From: VRUE01 sp035554595
Lineage (GTDB): Bacteria > Actinomycetota > Thermoleophilia > Solirubrobacterales > 70-9
NCBI GenBank assembly: GCA_035554595.1
Contig: DATMIH010000224.1
Coordinates: forward strand, 1 to 21,102
Direction of reading: 5' to 3'
DNA: 21,102 nt
Part shown: positions 14,172 through 21,102 of the stretch, one piece after another
How positions within the stretch are numbered: the first letter of the stretch is position 1
Layout of the letters: every line of letters begins with the position of its first letter
The notes under the pieces: generated by a model
Databases searched by the model: none
Told to the model about the DNA's origin: nothing
What the model saw: the letters and a program-made list of their open reading frames with translations, nothing else
Position numbers and translations under genes: made by a program

Positions 14172-14562
14172 GGGGGGCGTGGGCGGCGGCAATCTTGCTG
14201 AAGTCGCCGTCCTGGCTTACGACCGGCAGGCCGTGCTCGACCGCCGTGGCGGCGATCAGCGCGTCGGTGAGCTTGATCGCGCGGTGAATGCCGGCCGCCC
14301 GGCAGTCGGCGACGAGGCGAGCCCATGACGTCATCACGGCCTCGCTGATCGGAATCGGGTCGGCAGAGCGGGCAAGGGCGAGCGTGTCGGCGCGGCGGGC
14401 GCGGGCGTGGTCATCCGGAGCGTTGAGGACTCCAAGCTGAAGCTCGCCGATGGTGACGACGGAGACCGCGACTCGATCCGGCAGCTCGCCGAGTGGCCGC
14501 CCCGTCTCGCGGGCGATGAAGACCGAGGTGTCGAGCAGGCCTGAGGAGGCGGGAGGGGTCAA
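14152..14562 (-). CDS. vapC: PIN-domain toxin, VapC family
   Basis: Predicted Mg-dependent RNase of a type II toxin-antitoxin pair. 136 residues. The four acidic PIN positions are present: D11 (LLDTSVFI), E40 (VTIGELQLGV), D100 (KLTDALIAATA) and D118/D120 (SQDGDF). The start is a TTG that overlaps the TGA of the antitoxin gene (TTGA), typical of coupled pairs; no ATG or GTG fits nearby. The stop lies 1 nt from the convergent trxB stop and inside a shared hairpin. Cleavage targets (tRNA or rRNA) cannot be predicted. Confidence 0.88.
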   Translation of the reverse strand: MTPPASSGLLDTSVFIARETGRPLGELPDRVAVSVVTIGELQLGVLNAPDDHARARRADTLALARSADPIPISEAVMTSWARLVADCRAAGIHRAIKLTDALIAATAVEHGLPVVSQDGDFSKIAAAHAPLQTLDV

Positions 14563-14801
14563 AGCTCGTCGAGAGTCTGGCCGGCCAGATCGTCGAGCTC
14601 TTGCGCGAGCGCAGGGTCGGCTGATCGCTCGCGGAGTTGCTCATGGAGTTGAGCACCGCCAAGCCAGCGGGTGCGCTGTCCGTGCGGAACGATGTCGGCC
14701 AATGGGTCGCCGTTGACGGTCAATACGACTCGCTCGCCGGCCTTGACCGCGTCAATAACGCTGGCCGTGCGGTTGCGAAGGTCTCGGACACCGATCTCCA
14801 T
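14559..14801 (-). CDS. vapB: Phd/YefM-type antitoxin
   Basis: 80 residues. The N-terminal half (MEIGVRDLRNRTASVIDAVKAGERVVLTVNGDPLADIVP) has the Phd/YefM DNA-binding fold pattern. The acidic C-terminal part (about 45-80) would wrap and neutralise the toxin. It lies upstream of the toxin with a TTGA overlap. A perfect inverted repeat abuts the ATG and is a plausible autoregulatory operator. The pair follows greA on the same strand after 40 nt, so weak read-through from greA is possible. Confidence 0.87.
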   Translation of the reverse strand: MEIGVRDLRNRTASVIDAVKAGERVVLTVNGDPLADIVPHGQRTRWLGGAQLHEQLRERSADPALAQELDDLAGQTLDEL

Positions 14802-14815
14802 GTGCTACAGCGTAG
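14801..14815. promoter_or_regulatory. Inverted-repeat operator of the toxin-antitoxin pair
   Basis: TGCTAC-AGC-GTAGCA, a perfect 6-bp inverted repeat directly upstream of the antitoxin ATG. Read on the minus strand it contains TACGCT, a possible -10 box 7 nt before the ATG, so a bound antitoxin would block the promoter. The flanks extend the symmetry with CATG on both sides (one base offset). Confidence 0.6.
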
Positions 14816-14841
14816 CATCATGGACTGGGGGGGGTCTTTAG

Positions 14842-15330
14842 TCAGCCGATGAGCTTTTGCACGACAAACGTCCGCGAGCCTTTGGGCGTCTCGATCTTGA
14901 TCGGCTTGCCGACTTTGGCGTTGAGCAGGGCGCGGCCGATTGGGGACTCGGCGGAGAGGCGGCCTTCGGCCAGGTTGGCTTCGGTTGAGCCGACCAGGGT
15001 CCAGGTGTTGGCCTCGCCTTTTGCTTCGTCGAGGACCTCGGCGGTGCGACCGAAGGCAAAGGTGTCTGCGGCGGTGGCGTCTATCTCGACCACGACGGCA
15101 GTGCGCAGGCGCTCGCGCAGGCGCTTGATCTTGGTCTCGAGGTGGGCCTGATCCTCCTTGGCGATGTGGTACTCGGCGTTCTCCTTGAGGTCGCCTTCCT
15201 CGCGGGCCACCTTGATCCGCGCCGCCATTTTGGTCCGGGCATCTCCTTCGAGCTGCTCGATTTCCTCGCGTAGGGCAGTCATGCCCTCCTCGGTTATCGG
15301 CTCCCCGCCTGTCGTTTCGGTGCTGTCCAT
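14842..15330 (-). CDS. greA: Transcription elongation factor GreA
   Basis: Rescues backtracked RNA polymerase by stimulating transcript cleavage. 162 residues. An N-terminal coiled coil (about 13-82) carries the tip motif GDLKENAEY, with D47 and E50 at the positions known to act in the polymerase active site. The C-terminal FKBP-like domain includes ESPIGRALLNAKVGKPIKIETPKG. The ATG at 15330 is preceded by AAAGG on the minus strand at a reasonable distance. The gene is divergent from the zinc-finger gene and precedes the toxin-antitoxin pair. Confidence 0.95.
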   Translation of the reverse strand: MDSTETTGGEPITEEGMTALREEIEQLEGDARTKMAARIKVAREEGDLKENAEYHIAKEDQAHLETKIKRLRERLRTAVVVEIDATAADTFAFGRTAEVLDEAKGEANTWTLVGSTEANLAEGRLSAESPIGRALLNAKVGKPIKIETPKGSRTFVVQKLIG

Positions 15331-15366
15331 CGCTTCAGCCTTTCAGATGTGACGATCCGAGCGCGC

Positions 15367-15372
15367 TATCTT
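15367..15372 (+). promoter_or_regulatory. Candidate -10 element of the zinc-finger gene
   Basis: TATCTT, 8 nt before the ATG at 15381. A GGAAAAG between them may be the ribosome binding site, so promoter and leader are very compact. Confidence 0.3.
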
Positions 15373-15380
15373 GGAAAAGC

Positions 15381-15653
15381 ATGGCTTCCTGCTCCCACAT
15401 CCGCACGATCGAGGTTTTCGATCCGCCGGCCGAGATCGCCGGCTGCGAGGAGTGCCTCGCGCTGGGCATGCAGTGGGTCCACCTGCGCATGTGCCAGAGC
15501 TGTGGCCACATCGGCTGCTGCGATAACTCGGAGGGCAAGCACGCCACCGCCCACAATGCCGAGACCGGTCACCCGATCATCCGCTCGGTCGAGCCCGGCG
15601 AGGACTGGAGCTGGTGCTACGAGGATGAACTGATGCTCCGCGTCGCTCGCTGA
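15381..15653 (+). CDS. Small UBP-type zinc-finger protein
   Basis: 90 residues forming one ZnF-UBP (PF02148-like) domain. Candidate zinc ligands in order are C4, H6, C22, C25, C38, C41, C46/C47, H54, H58 and H64. The strings MCQSCGHIGCCD and HATAHNAETGHPI are diagnostic. In eukaryotes this fold binds the ubiquitin C-terminus; bacterial stand-alone copies have unknown ligands. It is divergent from greA and convergent, 19 nt apart, with the propeller gene. No partner can be inferred. Confidence 0.88.
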   Translation: MASCSHIRTIEVFDPPAEIAGCEECLALGMQWVHLRMCQSCGHIGCCDNSEGKHATAHNAETGHPIIRSVEPGEDWSWCYEDELMLRVAR

Positions 15654-15672
15654 TCGGCCTGGCGCCGAAGCT

Positions 15673-17166
15673 TCAGCGCAACTTCTTCAGTACGACCGCC
15701 TTGCGCCGTTTGATCGCCTTGCCACCTTCGGGCGTGTAGGAGACCGTGGCCTTGACCTTCGCCTTGCCGGTGTTACGCAGCTTAATTCGCGCCTTGCCGC
15801 TGGTCCTGATGGTGATCTTCGCGATGCCCATCGCGTGTTTGCGCTGCGCGTTGGCGACGCCCTTGCCATAGACGTCCAGACGGCCGCTGCCGGTAACCGC
15901 GACCCGCAGGGTGGCGGTGCCCTTCTTGCGATTGAAGGTGACCTTCTTGAAGGCGACGGTGGCGTTGACGCTGAATTCGAGCGGGCTGGTCCATGCCTCG
16001 GAGCCGGCAAAATTGGTTGCCGTGACGTCGCAGGTGTACGCACCGACCTTGCTGGCGACGATGGTCGCTGCGGTCGCGCCGGCAACCGGTTTGCCGTTGC
16101 GGAACCACTGATAGGAGAAGCTCTGTGGTGCCCGGTAGAGGAATGACTCGACCACGTCGCCCCTCCATGTCCCCTGCGTGCAGGTGAGCGTTGCACCTGG
16201 TCTGTGCTGTCCTTGAACCGCCGGCTTGTCCACGTTGCGCGGGCTTTCCAGCAGGACGGGGAAGTTCGCCCCGTCGAGGCTCGCGCCGCCCGTGGCCGGG
16301 AGTGCGGGGGGACTTCCCTGCAGGTTGGCCGCGCCGATCTGTTCGAGTTCTTCGTCGGCCCAGTAGATCGTTTGCAGGGCGGGGTCGATTGCCAGGCCCA
16401 CGGGCACGGCGGGCATGGCAGGCGCGAAGACGGCGGAGGGCGGGTTGACCTGTCCGTTGCCACCGCCGCCATTGATGCTGGCGAAGCCGATCGATTCGCC
16501 TCTGGAGTTTGCCCAGTAGACCCGCCCCGTCGCGGCGTCGATTGCTAGCCCAACGGGGCCTTCGATAGGGGCGCCCGAAGTGTTCAGGTTGGCCCCGCCG
16601 GATCCGTTCAAGTTCGCATAGGAGATCGTGTCGGTTGCGAAGCTCGTCCAGTAAATCCGGCCTTCCATGGGGTCGATCGCGACGCCGTACGGTTCTCCCA
16701 CGGTCGCTCCGGCCGTGTTGAGGTTGCCTCCGCCAGAGCCGTTGAGAGCGGCGTAGGAGATCGAGTCATTGCCGGCGTTTGCCCAGTAGATCCTGCCGCC
16801 GGCGGGGTCGATCGCAAGTCCACCCGGTTCATCCATGGGCGCGCCACTCGTAGGCAGCAGGCCAGCACCGGACCCGTTGAAGTTGGCATAGCCGATTGTG
16901 TTGCTGCCGCTGTTTGCCCAGTAGACCCTGCCCGCTGCGGAATCGACCGCTGTGCCAAAGGGCCTATTTACAAGGGCGGGGGGAATTGGAATGTCAGTGC
17001 CTTTACCGGCGCCGATCGGCGCGTTGGAGATCTTGCTGTCGTCGCGGCTGCCCCAGAAGACCGTCTGGGCCGCGCCAGCTGCTGATGCGTGGACTAGGCA
17101 GAGGAACCCGACTGTGAGCAGGCTCGCTCCAAGTGGCCAAGTCCATCTTCTCGCTGGCCTGGGCAT
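15673..17166 (-). CDS. Secreted YWTD-like beta-propeller protein with Ig-like domain and basic tail
   Basis: 497 residues. A Sec-type signal peptide (about 1-33, ending HASAAGA) is followed by five repeats with GLAIDP...GRIYWAN. Their YW positions are 82, 127, 172, 217 and 268, an exact 45-residue period for the first four. This resembles the LDL-receptor YWTD or NHL propeller families. Residues about 312-400 look like an Ig-like domain (SYQWFRNGKPVAGA; C329 and C379 could form a disulfide). A very Lys/Arg-rich beta-type tail (403-497) ends the protein. Five visible blades are few for a propeller; the degenerate first stretch (34-68) may supply another. AGGAG 6 nt upstream supports the ATG. 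Function is unknown; extracellular binding is likely. Confidence 0.8.
   Translation of the reverse strand: MPRPARRWTWPLGASLLTVGFLCLVHASAAGAAQTVFWGSRDDSKISNAPIGAGKGTDIPIPPALVNRPFGTAVDSAAGRVYWANSGSNTIGYANFNGSGAGLLPTSGAPMDEPGGLAIDPAGGRIYWANAGNDSISYAALNGSGGGNLNTAGATVGEPYGVAIDPMEGRIYWTSFATDTISYANLNGSGGANLNTSGAPIEGPVGLAIDAATGRVYWANSRGESIGFASINGGGGNGQVNPPSAVFAPAMPAVPVGLAIDPALQTIYWADEELEQIGAANLQGSPPALPATGGASLDGANFPVLLESPRNVDKPAVQGQHRPGATLTCTQGTWRGDVVESFLYRAPQSFSYQWFRNGKPVAGATAATIVASKVGAYTCDVTATNFAGSEAWTSPLEFSVNATVAFKKVTFNRKKGTATLRVAVTGSGRLDVYGKGVANAQRKHAMGIAKITIRTSGKARIKLRNTGKAKVKATVSYTPEGGKAIKRRKAVVLKKLR
16267..16962 (-). repeat. Coding tandem repeat, 135-nt unit
   Basis: The propeller-blade repeats of the 15673-17166 gene (about residues 69-300). 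Four units keep an exact 135-nt spacing; the fifth is 18 nt longer because of a Pro/Ala-rich insertion (241-256). Confidence 0.75.
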
Positions 17167-17214
17167 CTCTTTCTCCTGTCGGTCGATGGCGCTTGGGCCG
17201 GAACCGGGTGCACC

Positions 17215-19044
17215 CTAGTCCGGGGTGACGATGGCAAAGCCCGGATCAGGTTCGTCCAGCAGGCCCAGCAGCTCGCCGAGCTTGGCGCCGTCGCCCTCGA
17301 CCCGGAGGCGGCCGCTCTCGCCCAGATCGCCGATGTCGGCGGTTTTGAGCAGGAGCTGATTGAGGGCCTCGCGGGCGACGACGAGGGCGGCGTCGGCATT
17401 GTCGCCATGGCCGCCGGGACGGTGGCGCAGGACGCCGTTGCGGACGGTGATCGCGTGCTGCTCATCGGGGTCGGTGACGCGCCACTCGATGCGCAGGTGG
17501 TGCTCCGCCGCGCGCGGGCCGTTGAGGCGGATCGCCATCGCGTCGAGCAGCTGGCTCACTGTCAGGTGGGCGAGCACGTCGGGTGGGGCCGCGCTGGTCG
17601 GCGTGCCGGAGGTCCCCTCGCGCAGCTCCTTCGCTCCCATCAGGAAGAAGTTGCGCCAGCTGGCGTTTTCGGCGCCGAAGCCGAGCTGCTCGAGCGCTTC
17701 TGCCTGCAGCTCGCGCGCCGCCCGGTTCTCGGGCTCGGCGAAGACGAGGTGGTTGACGACCTCGGCGACCCAGCGGTAGTCGCCCTGCTCGAAGCTGGCC
17801 CTTGCCTTCTCCAGCACCACCTCGGCGCCGCCCATGAACTCGACGTAGCGCCTCGCCTGCTCGACCGGCGGGTGTTCCCAGAGGTGGGCCGGGTTGCCGT
17901 CGAACCAGCCCATGTAGCGCTGGTAGATCGCCTTCGTGTTGTGGCTGATCGAGCCGTAGAACTCGCGGCAGTGCCACTCCTCGGCCAGGCTCGGCGGCAG
18001 CTCGATCAGCTCGGCGATCTCGGGCCCGGTGTGGCCCTGGTTGAGCAAGCGCAGGGTCTGGTCGTGCAGATAGGTGTAGAGGTCGCGCTGCTTCTCGAGG
18101 TAGTCGACGATTCGCGCGCTGCCCCAGCAGGGCCAGTGGTGACCGGCGAAGAGCGCGTCGGAGCGCTCGCCGAAGAGCTCGATCGCCTCGTCCAGGTAGT
18201 GCGCCCAGACGCGCGGGTCGCGGACCAGGGCACCGCGCGGGGTGAGGATGTTGTGCATCGAGCGGGCGGCGTTATCTGCGATGCAGAGCACGCGCGCGTC
18301 GGAGAAGTGGATGTTCATCTCCGCCGGCGCCTCGGTCCCCGGCGTCAGCTGGAAGCTCATCCGCACCCCGTCGACGACCTCCTCCTGGCCGGTCTCGACG
18401 ATGTCGAGGTTGGGCGGGAGCAGCGTGATCGTGCCGAGCGAAGTGGTCTGGCCGAGCCCGGCGCCGATCTGACCCGCCGGGCCGCGCTCGAGCAGCGCCC
18501 CGTACATGTAGCCGGCCCGGCGCGCCATCGCGGTCCCGGCGAAGACGTTCTCGCTGACTGCGTGGTGGAGGAAGCCGGCGGGGGCGAGGACCGGCACGTG
18601 CCGGGCCTCGATCTCCTCCGCGGTGAGGACGCCCTTGGCGCCGCCGAAGTGGTCGACGTGGCTGTGGGTGTAGATCAGGCCGGTGACCGGCCGCTCGCCG
18701 CGGTGCTCGCGGTAGAGCGCCAGCGCCGCCGCCGCTGTCTCGGCCGATACCAGCGGGTCGATGACGACGATTCCGTCGCGTCCCTCGACCACGTGCATAT
18801 TGGAGAGATCGAAGCCACGCAGTTGATAGAAGCCGGGGGCTATCTCGAAGAGCCCGGCGATACGCCCAAGCTGCCCCTGGTGCCAGAGGTTGGGGTCGGC
18901 GCTCGCGGGTGGGTCGGCGTCGAGGAAGTCGTAGGACCCGAGCTCCCAGACGACGCGGCCGTCCTCGTCCTCGACGCGGGGAGGGTCGAAGGGGGCGATG
19001 AGTCCGCGGCGCGCCTGCTCGAACTCGTCGATCGGCGCGGCCAT
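17215..19044 (-). CDS. Metallo-beta-lactamase-fold alkylsulfatase (SdsA-like)
   Basis: Probable type III alkylsulfatase cleaving alkyl sulfate esters to alcohol and sulfate. 609 residues. The zinc motif T-H127-S-H129-V-D131-H132-FGG is complete. Further family signatures are TPGTEAPAEMNIHFSD (E242), CIADNAARSMHNILTPRGA and FAGHHWPCWG (H302). The linker/dimerisation helices (about 320-470) and a C-terminal SCP2-like domain (about 480-605), thought to bind the alkyl chain, follow. In SdsA1-type enzymes the position of D257 is usually a Glu metal ligand. No signal peptide is present, unlike secreted SdsA1, so a cytoplasmic location is inferred. The gene starts 2 nt after the dehydrogenase stop, so translation is coupled. 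A linear primary or secondary sulfatase cannot be told apart. Confidence 0.88.
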   Translation of the reverse strand: MAAPIDEFEQARRGLIAPFDPPRVEDEDGRVVWELGSYDFLDADPPASADPNLWHQGQLGRIAGLFEIAPGFYQLRGFDLSNMHVVEGRDGIVVIDPLVSAETAAAALALYREHRGERPVTGLIYTHSHVDHFGGAKGVLTAEEIEARHVPVLAPAGFLHHAVSENVFAGTAMARRAGYMYGALLERGPAGQIGAGLGQTTSLGTITLLPPNLDIVETGQEEVVDGVRMSFQLTPGTEAPAEMNIHFSDARVLCIADNAARSMHNILTPRGALVRDPRVWAHYLDEAIELFGERSDALFAGHHWPCWGSARIVDYLEKQRDLYTYLHDQTLRLLNQGHTGPEIAELIELPPSLAEEWHCREFYGSISHNTKAIYQRYMGWFDGNPAHLWEHPPVEQARRYVEFMGGAEVVLEKARASFEQGDYRWVAEVVNHLVFAEPENRAARELQAEALEQLGFGAENASWRNFFLMGAKELREGTSGTPTSAAPPDVLAHLTVSQLLDAMAIRLNGPRAAEHHLRIEWRVTDPDEQHAITVRNGVLRHRPGGHGDNADAALVVAREALNQLLLKTADIGDLGESGRLRVEGDGAKLGELLGLLDEPDPGFAIVTPD

Positions 19045-19046
19045 GG

Positions 19047-20267
19047 CTAGGCCTTGGCGGCGATCAGTCCAGGCGCGGGCTGGTAGGCCTCGCCGTGCTC
19101 GGCCCGCAGGCCTTCGAGCAGCTCGACCGCGCGGGGGGCGCCAAGCAGCTCGGTCAGCTCGAGCGGCCCACGGGGCCAGTTGAAGCCGAGTCGCATCGCG
19201 GTGTCCATGTCGGCTGGCGAGCCGATTTGCTCTTCGAGGGCGAAGGCGGCCTCGTTGGCGATCTGGGCGCAGAGGCGGGGGAGGATCGCCGGCGCGGCGG
19301 GGTCGATCTCGGCCAGCTTGTGGGGGTCGAGGGTCAGCTCACCGGTTCCGTTGTTCCCTTGCCGCGATAGCTGGTGCGAAGGAGCAGCGGAGGCGGGGTT
19401 CGGCGGGTTGCTGTAGTCGTAGAAGCCCTGGCCGCTCTTGCGCCCCAAGCGGCCCTCGGCGACGAGGCCCTCCTGGATCGGGCTGGGGCGCCAGCGCTCG
19501 GGCTCGCCGCCCTGGGCGTAGAAGGAGCGGGCAACGCTGAGGTTGACGTCAAGGCCAATCAGGTCGATCAGCTCGAAGGGACCCATGCGGAAGCCGCCGC
19601 CCAAGCGGCAGACGCGGTCGATCGTCGCCGCGTCGGCGACGCCGTCGCCCAACATGCGCAGCGACTCGAGGGTGAAGGGGCGGGCGAGGCGGTTGGCGAT
19701 GAAGCCGGGGCTGTCTTTGGCTCGGATCGGGGTGCGGCCCATGCGGATGCCGACCTCGGTCGTTGCGTCGAGCGCTTCGGTCGCCGCCTCGTCGGTGGCG
19801 ACGACCTCGACCAGCTTCATCAGCACCGGCGGGTTGAAGAAGTGCATGCCGACGATCCGCTCGGGTCCCGGGATAGTGGCGGCGATCGCGGTGATCGGCA
19901 GCGAAGAGGTATTGCTGGCCAGGATCGTCTCTGGCCCGCAGGTCCCGGCCAGGGCGGCAAAGAGCTCGCGCTTCAGGGTCAGGTCCTCGGGCGCGGCCTC
20001 GACCACGAGGTCGCATTCGGCGAGGTCGGCGAGGCTGTGGGCGCCGCCGGCGCGACTGCTTGCGGCATCGGCGTCGGCCTCACTCCACATCCCCTTCGTC
20101 GCCCCCTTGTTCAGGGCCGCGTTGAGCTTCTCTAGGCCCGACTCGAGGGCGGCGGGGATCGGATCGTAGAGCCGGGTCTCATAACCCCCGAGCGCCGCAA
20201 TCTGGGCAATCCCGGCACCCATCGTGCCGGCGCCGACGACCCCAACTCTTTCAACCGTGTCGCTCAC
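19047..20267 (-). CDS. 3-hydroxyacyl-CoA dehydrogenase with two C-terminal domains
   Basis: NAD-dependent oxidation of 3-hydroxyacyl-CoA in beta-oxidation. 406 residues from a GTG start. The Rossmann motif is GAGTMGAGIAQ (12-22). Catalytic positions are visible in ASNTSSLPI (117-125), GMHFFNPP (H142) and KLVEVV (E154). The first 3HCDH C-terminal domain has DSPGFIANRL and GRLGRKSGQGFYDY. A second copy (about 325-400, with DMDTAMRLGFNWPRGPLELTELLG) follows a low-complexity linker (about 288-312), giving a PaaH/FadB-like two-domain tail. Close relatives often act on 3-hydroxybutyryl-CoA, but chain length cannot be read here. It lies between the hydratase and the alkylsulfatase genes, all on the same strand. 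Confidence 0.93.
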   Translation of the reverse strand: MSDTVERVGVVGAGTMGAGIAQIAALGGYETRLYDPIPAALESGLEKLNAALNKGATKGMWSEADADAASSRAGGAHSLADLAECDLVVEAAPEDLTLKRELFAALAGTCGPETILASNTSSLPITAIAATIPGPERIVGMHFFNPPVLMKLVEVVATDEAATEALDATTEVGIRMGRTPIRAKDSPGFIANRLARPFTLESLRMLGDGVADAATIDRVCRLGGGFRMGPFELIDLIGLDVNLSVARSFYAQGGEPERWRPSPIQEGLVAEGRLGRKSGQGFYDYSNPPNPASAAPSHQLSRQGNNGTGELTLDPHKLAEIDPAAPAILPRLCAQIANEAAFALEEQIGSPADMDTAMRLGFNWPRGPLELTELLGAPRAVELLEGLRAEHGEAYQPAPGLIAAKA

Positions 20268-20286
20268 AACTTGAGGGGCCCGGCCG

Positions 20287-21057
20287 TCACTTGCCCTCGA
20301 ACTTCGGCTCGCGCTTCTCGAGGAAGGCGGTCATGCCCTCGACTCGGTCCTCGGTCGCCATCGCCAGCTCGTAGAGGCGCCGCTCGTTCTCGATTCCGGG
20401 GGAGAGAGCAGTCTCCTCGGCGACCAGCACCGCCTGCTTGCCGAGGCGAGCGGCGATCGGTGGTTTCTCGGCGACTTCCTTGGCCAGCGACATCGCCCCA
20501 TCCAGCCAGGCGTCGTTGGTGGCAATCCGATTGACGAGGCCCAGCGCGCGCGCCGTCTCGGCATCGAAGCGCTTGCCGGTCAGCACGTACTCCATCGCCC
20601 GTTGCTTGCCGAGCACGCGCGCGAGGCGTTGAGTGCCACCGCCGCCGGGGATGATCCCGAGGTTGATCTCGGGCTGGCCGAAGGTCGCGCCCTCGGCGGC
20701 GACGATCATGTCGCAGGCCAGTGCCAGCTCGCAGCCGCCGCCCAGCGCGTAACCGGAGACGGCGGCGATCATCGGCGTCTTGATCGCGGCGAGGCGGCGC
20801 CAGAAGCCCGCCGCCGGGTGGCGCAGCGCCTCGGCGAAGCTGCGCTCCGCCATCGCCTTGATGTCGGCGCCGGCGGCGAAGACCTTGTCGGAGCCAGCGA
20901 TGACGACGCAGCGGACCTCGGGGTCGGGATCGAGGGCCTCGAGCTCGCTCGCCAGCTCCTCCATCAGCTCGGGCGAGAGCGCGTTGCGCGCCTCGGGCCG
21001 GTTGAGCCGCAGCAGGGCGACGCCGCCGTCGCGCGAGCTCTCGACCAGTGCCGCCAA
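20287..21057 (-). CDS. Enoyl-CoA hydratase
   Basis: Crotonase-fold enzyme hydrating trans-2-enoyl-CoA. 256 residues. Both catalytic glutamates are present: E110 (YALGGGCELALACD) and E130 (FGQPEINLGIIPGGGGTQRL). The oxyanion-hole strings are FAAGADIK (60-67) and ALGGG. The C-terminus ends FLEKREPKFEGK, usual for the short-chain group. The start is a TTG at 21057: a TAG of the preceding gene lies in frame 3 nt upstream and no ATG or GTG is nearby, so this short-leader TTG is the most likely start. It precedes the dehydrogenase by 19 nt. Confidence 0.93.
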   Translation of the reverse strand: MAALVESSRDGGVALLRLNRPEARNALSPELMEELASELEALDPDPEVRCVVIAGSDKVFAAGADIKAMAERSFAEALRHPAAGFWRRLAAIKTPMIAAVSGYALGGGCELALACDMIVAAEGATFGQPEINLGIIPGGGGTQRLARVLGKQRAMEYVLTGKRFDAETARALGLVNRIATNDAWLDGAMSLAKEVAEKPPIAARLGKQAVLVAEETALSPGIENERRLYELAMATEDRVEGMTAFLEKREPKFEGK

Positions 21058-21060
21058 GGG

Positions 21061-21102
21061 CTACTCGGCCACCATCGGAGTCATCGCGTTGATCCCGGTC
21101 GC
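21061..21102 (-). CDS. C-terminal end of an unidentified protein (truncated by window edge)
   Basis: The last 13 codons and TAG of a gene entering from the right, ending INAMTPMVAE. It is in the same strand and frame phase as the hydratase gene, 3 nt upstream of its TTG. Too short to identify. The spacing suggests it belongs to the same operon. Confidence 0.5.
   Translation of the reverse strand, partial: ATGINAMTPMVAE

Noticed and set aside
16267..16962. Repeat block as CRISPR or mobile repeat
   Set aside because: The 135-nt periodicity is in frame and encodes propeller blades.
17206..17215. Palindrome GGGTGCACCC after the alkylsulfatase gene
   Set aside because: Only 10 bp with no loop or T run and no repeat elsewhere in the window; likely chance in GC-rich DNA.
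17407..19050. 547-codon open frame opposite the alkylsulfatase gene
   Set aside because: Low-complexity Val/Ala/Arg/Asp content with no recognisable motif; it mirrors the codon bias of the real gene on the minus strand.

Overview
The window is dense, GC-rich bacterial chromosome with short intergenic gaps, ATGA/GTGA start-stop overlaps and several GTG/TTG starts. Gene content suggests a high-GC actinobacterium, most likely of the Thermoleophilia/Solirubrobacterales type. The pointers are an A2-type cytochrome oxidase, a CtaA with an E-x-x-N helix, a diheme cytochrome c lipoprotein, and secreted beta-propeller/Ig-like proteins with a basic tail. This taxonomic call is an inference. No rRNA, tRNA, insertion sequence, CRISPR array or replication origin was seen, and no stretch longer than about 145 nt lacks a gene.

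Left part (1-4812, + strand): a respiratory operon ctaC (5' end cut off), ctaD, a tandem universal-stress-like protein and ctaE, joined by overlaps. A membrane-anchored relative of the stress-like protein follows. This oxidase carries every CuA, heme a, heme a3 and CuB ligand, and its YSHPxVY signature marks subfamily A2.

Middle part (4847-10941, mostly - strand): oxidase assembly and accessory genes. They are heme A synthase (ctaA), a diheme cytochrome c lipoprotein, a divergent CBS-domain protein, a two-helix subunit-IV-like protein, a 28-residue single-helix peptide, heme O synthase (ctaB), and a second subunit I/subunit II pair. That second pair is the main discovery. Both proteins keep the fold and full length, but subunit I has lost five of six metal-ligand histidines, the cross-linked tyrosine and the K-channel lysine. 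Subunit II has lost both CuA cysteines, the second CuA histidine and the glutamate. It looks like a conserved, redox-silent oxidase-like complex encoded next to the heme O synthase gene.

Right-centre (11018-15653): a PAP2-type membrane phosphatase/transferase next to a flippase-like membrane protein, thioredoxin reductase (trxB) ending in a hairpin shared with a convergent VapBC-type toxin-antitoxin pair, greA, and a small UBP-type zinc-finger protein.

Right end (15673-21102, - strand): a secreted YWTD-like propeller protein, then a tight cluster of an SdsA-like metallo-beta-lactamase-fold alkylsulfatase, a 3-hydroxyacyl-CoA dehydrogenase and an enoyl-CoA hydratase, with the last codons of another gene at the edge. 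The cluster could release fatty alcohols from alkyl sulfates and pass the derived acyl-CoAs to beta-oxidation.
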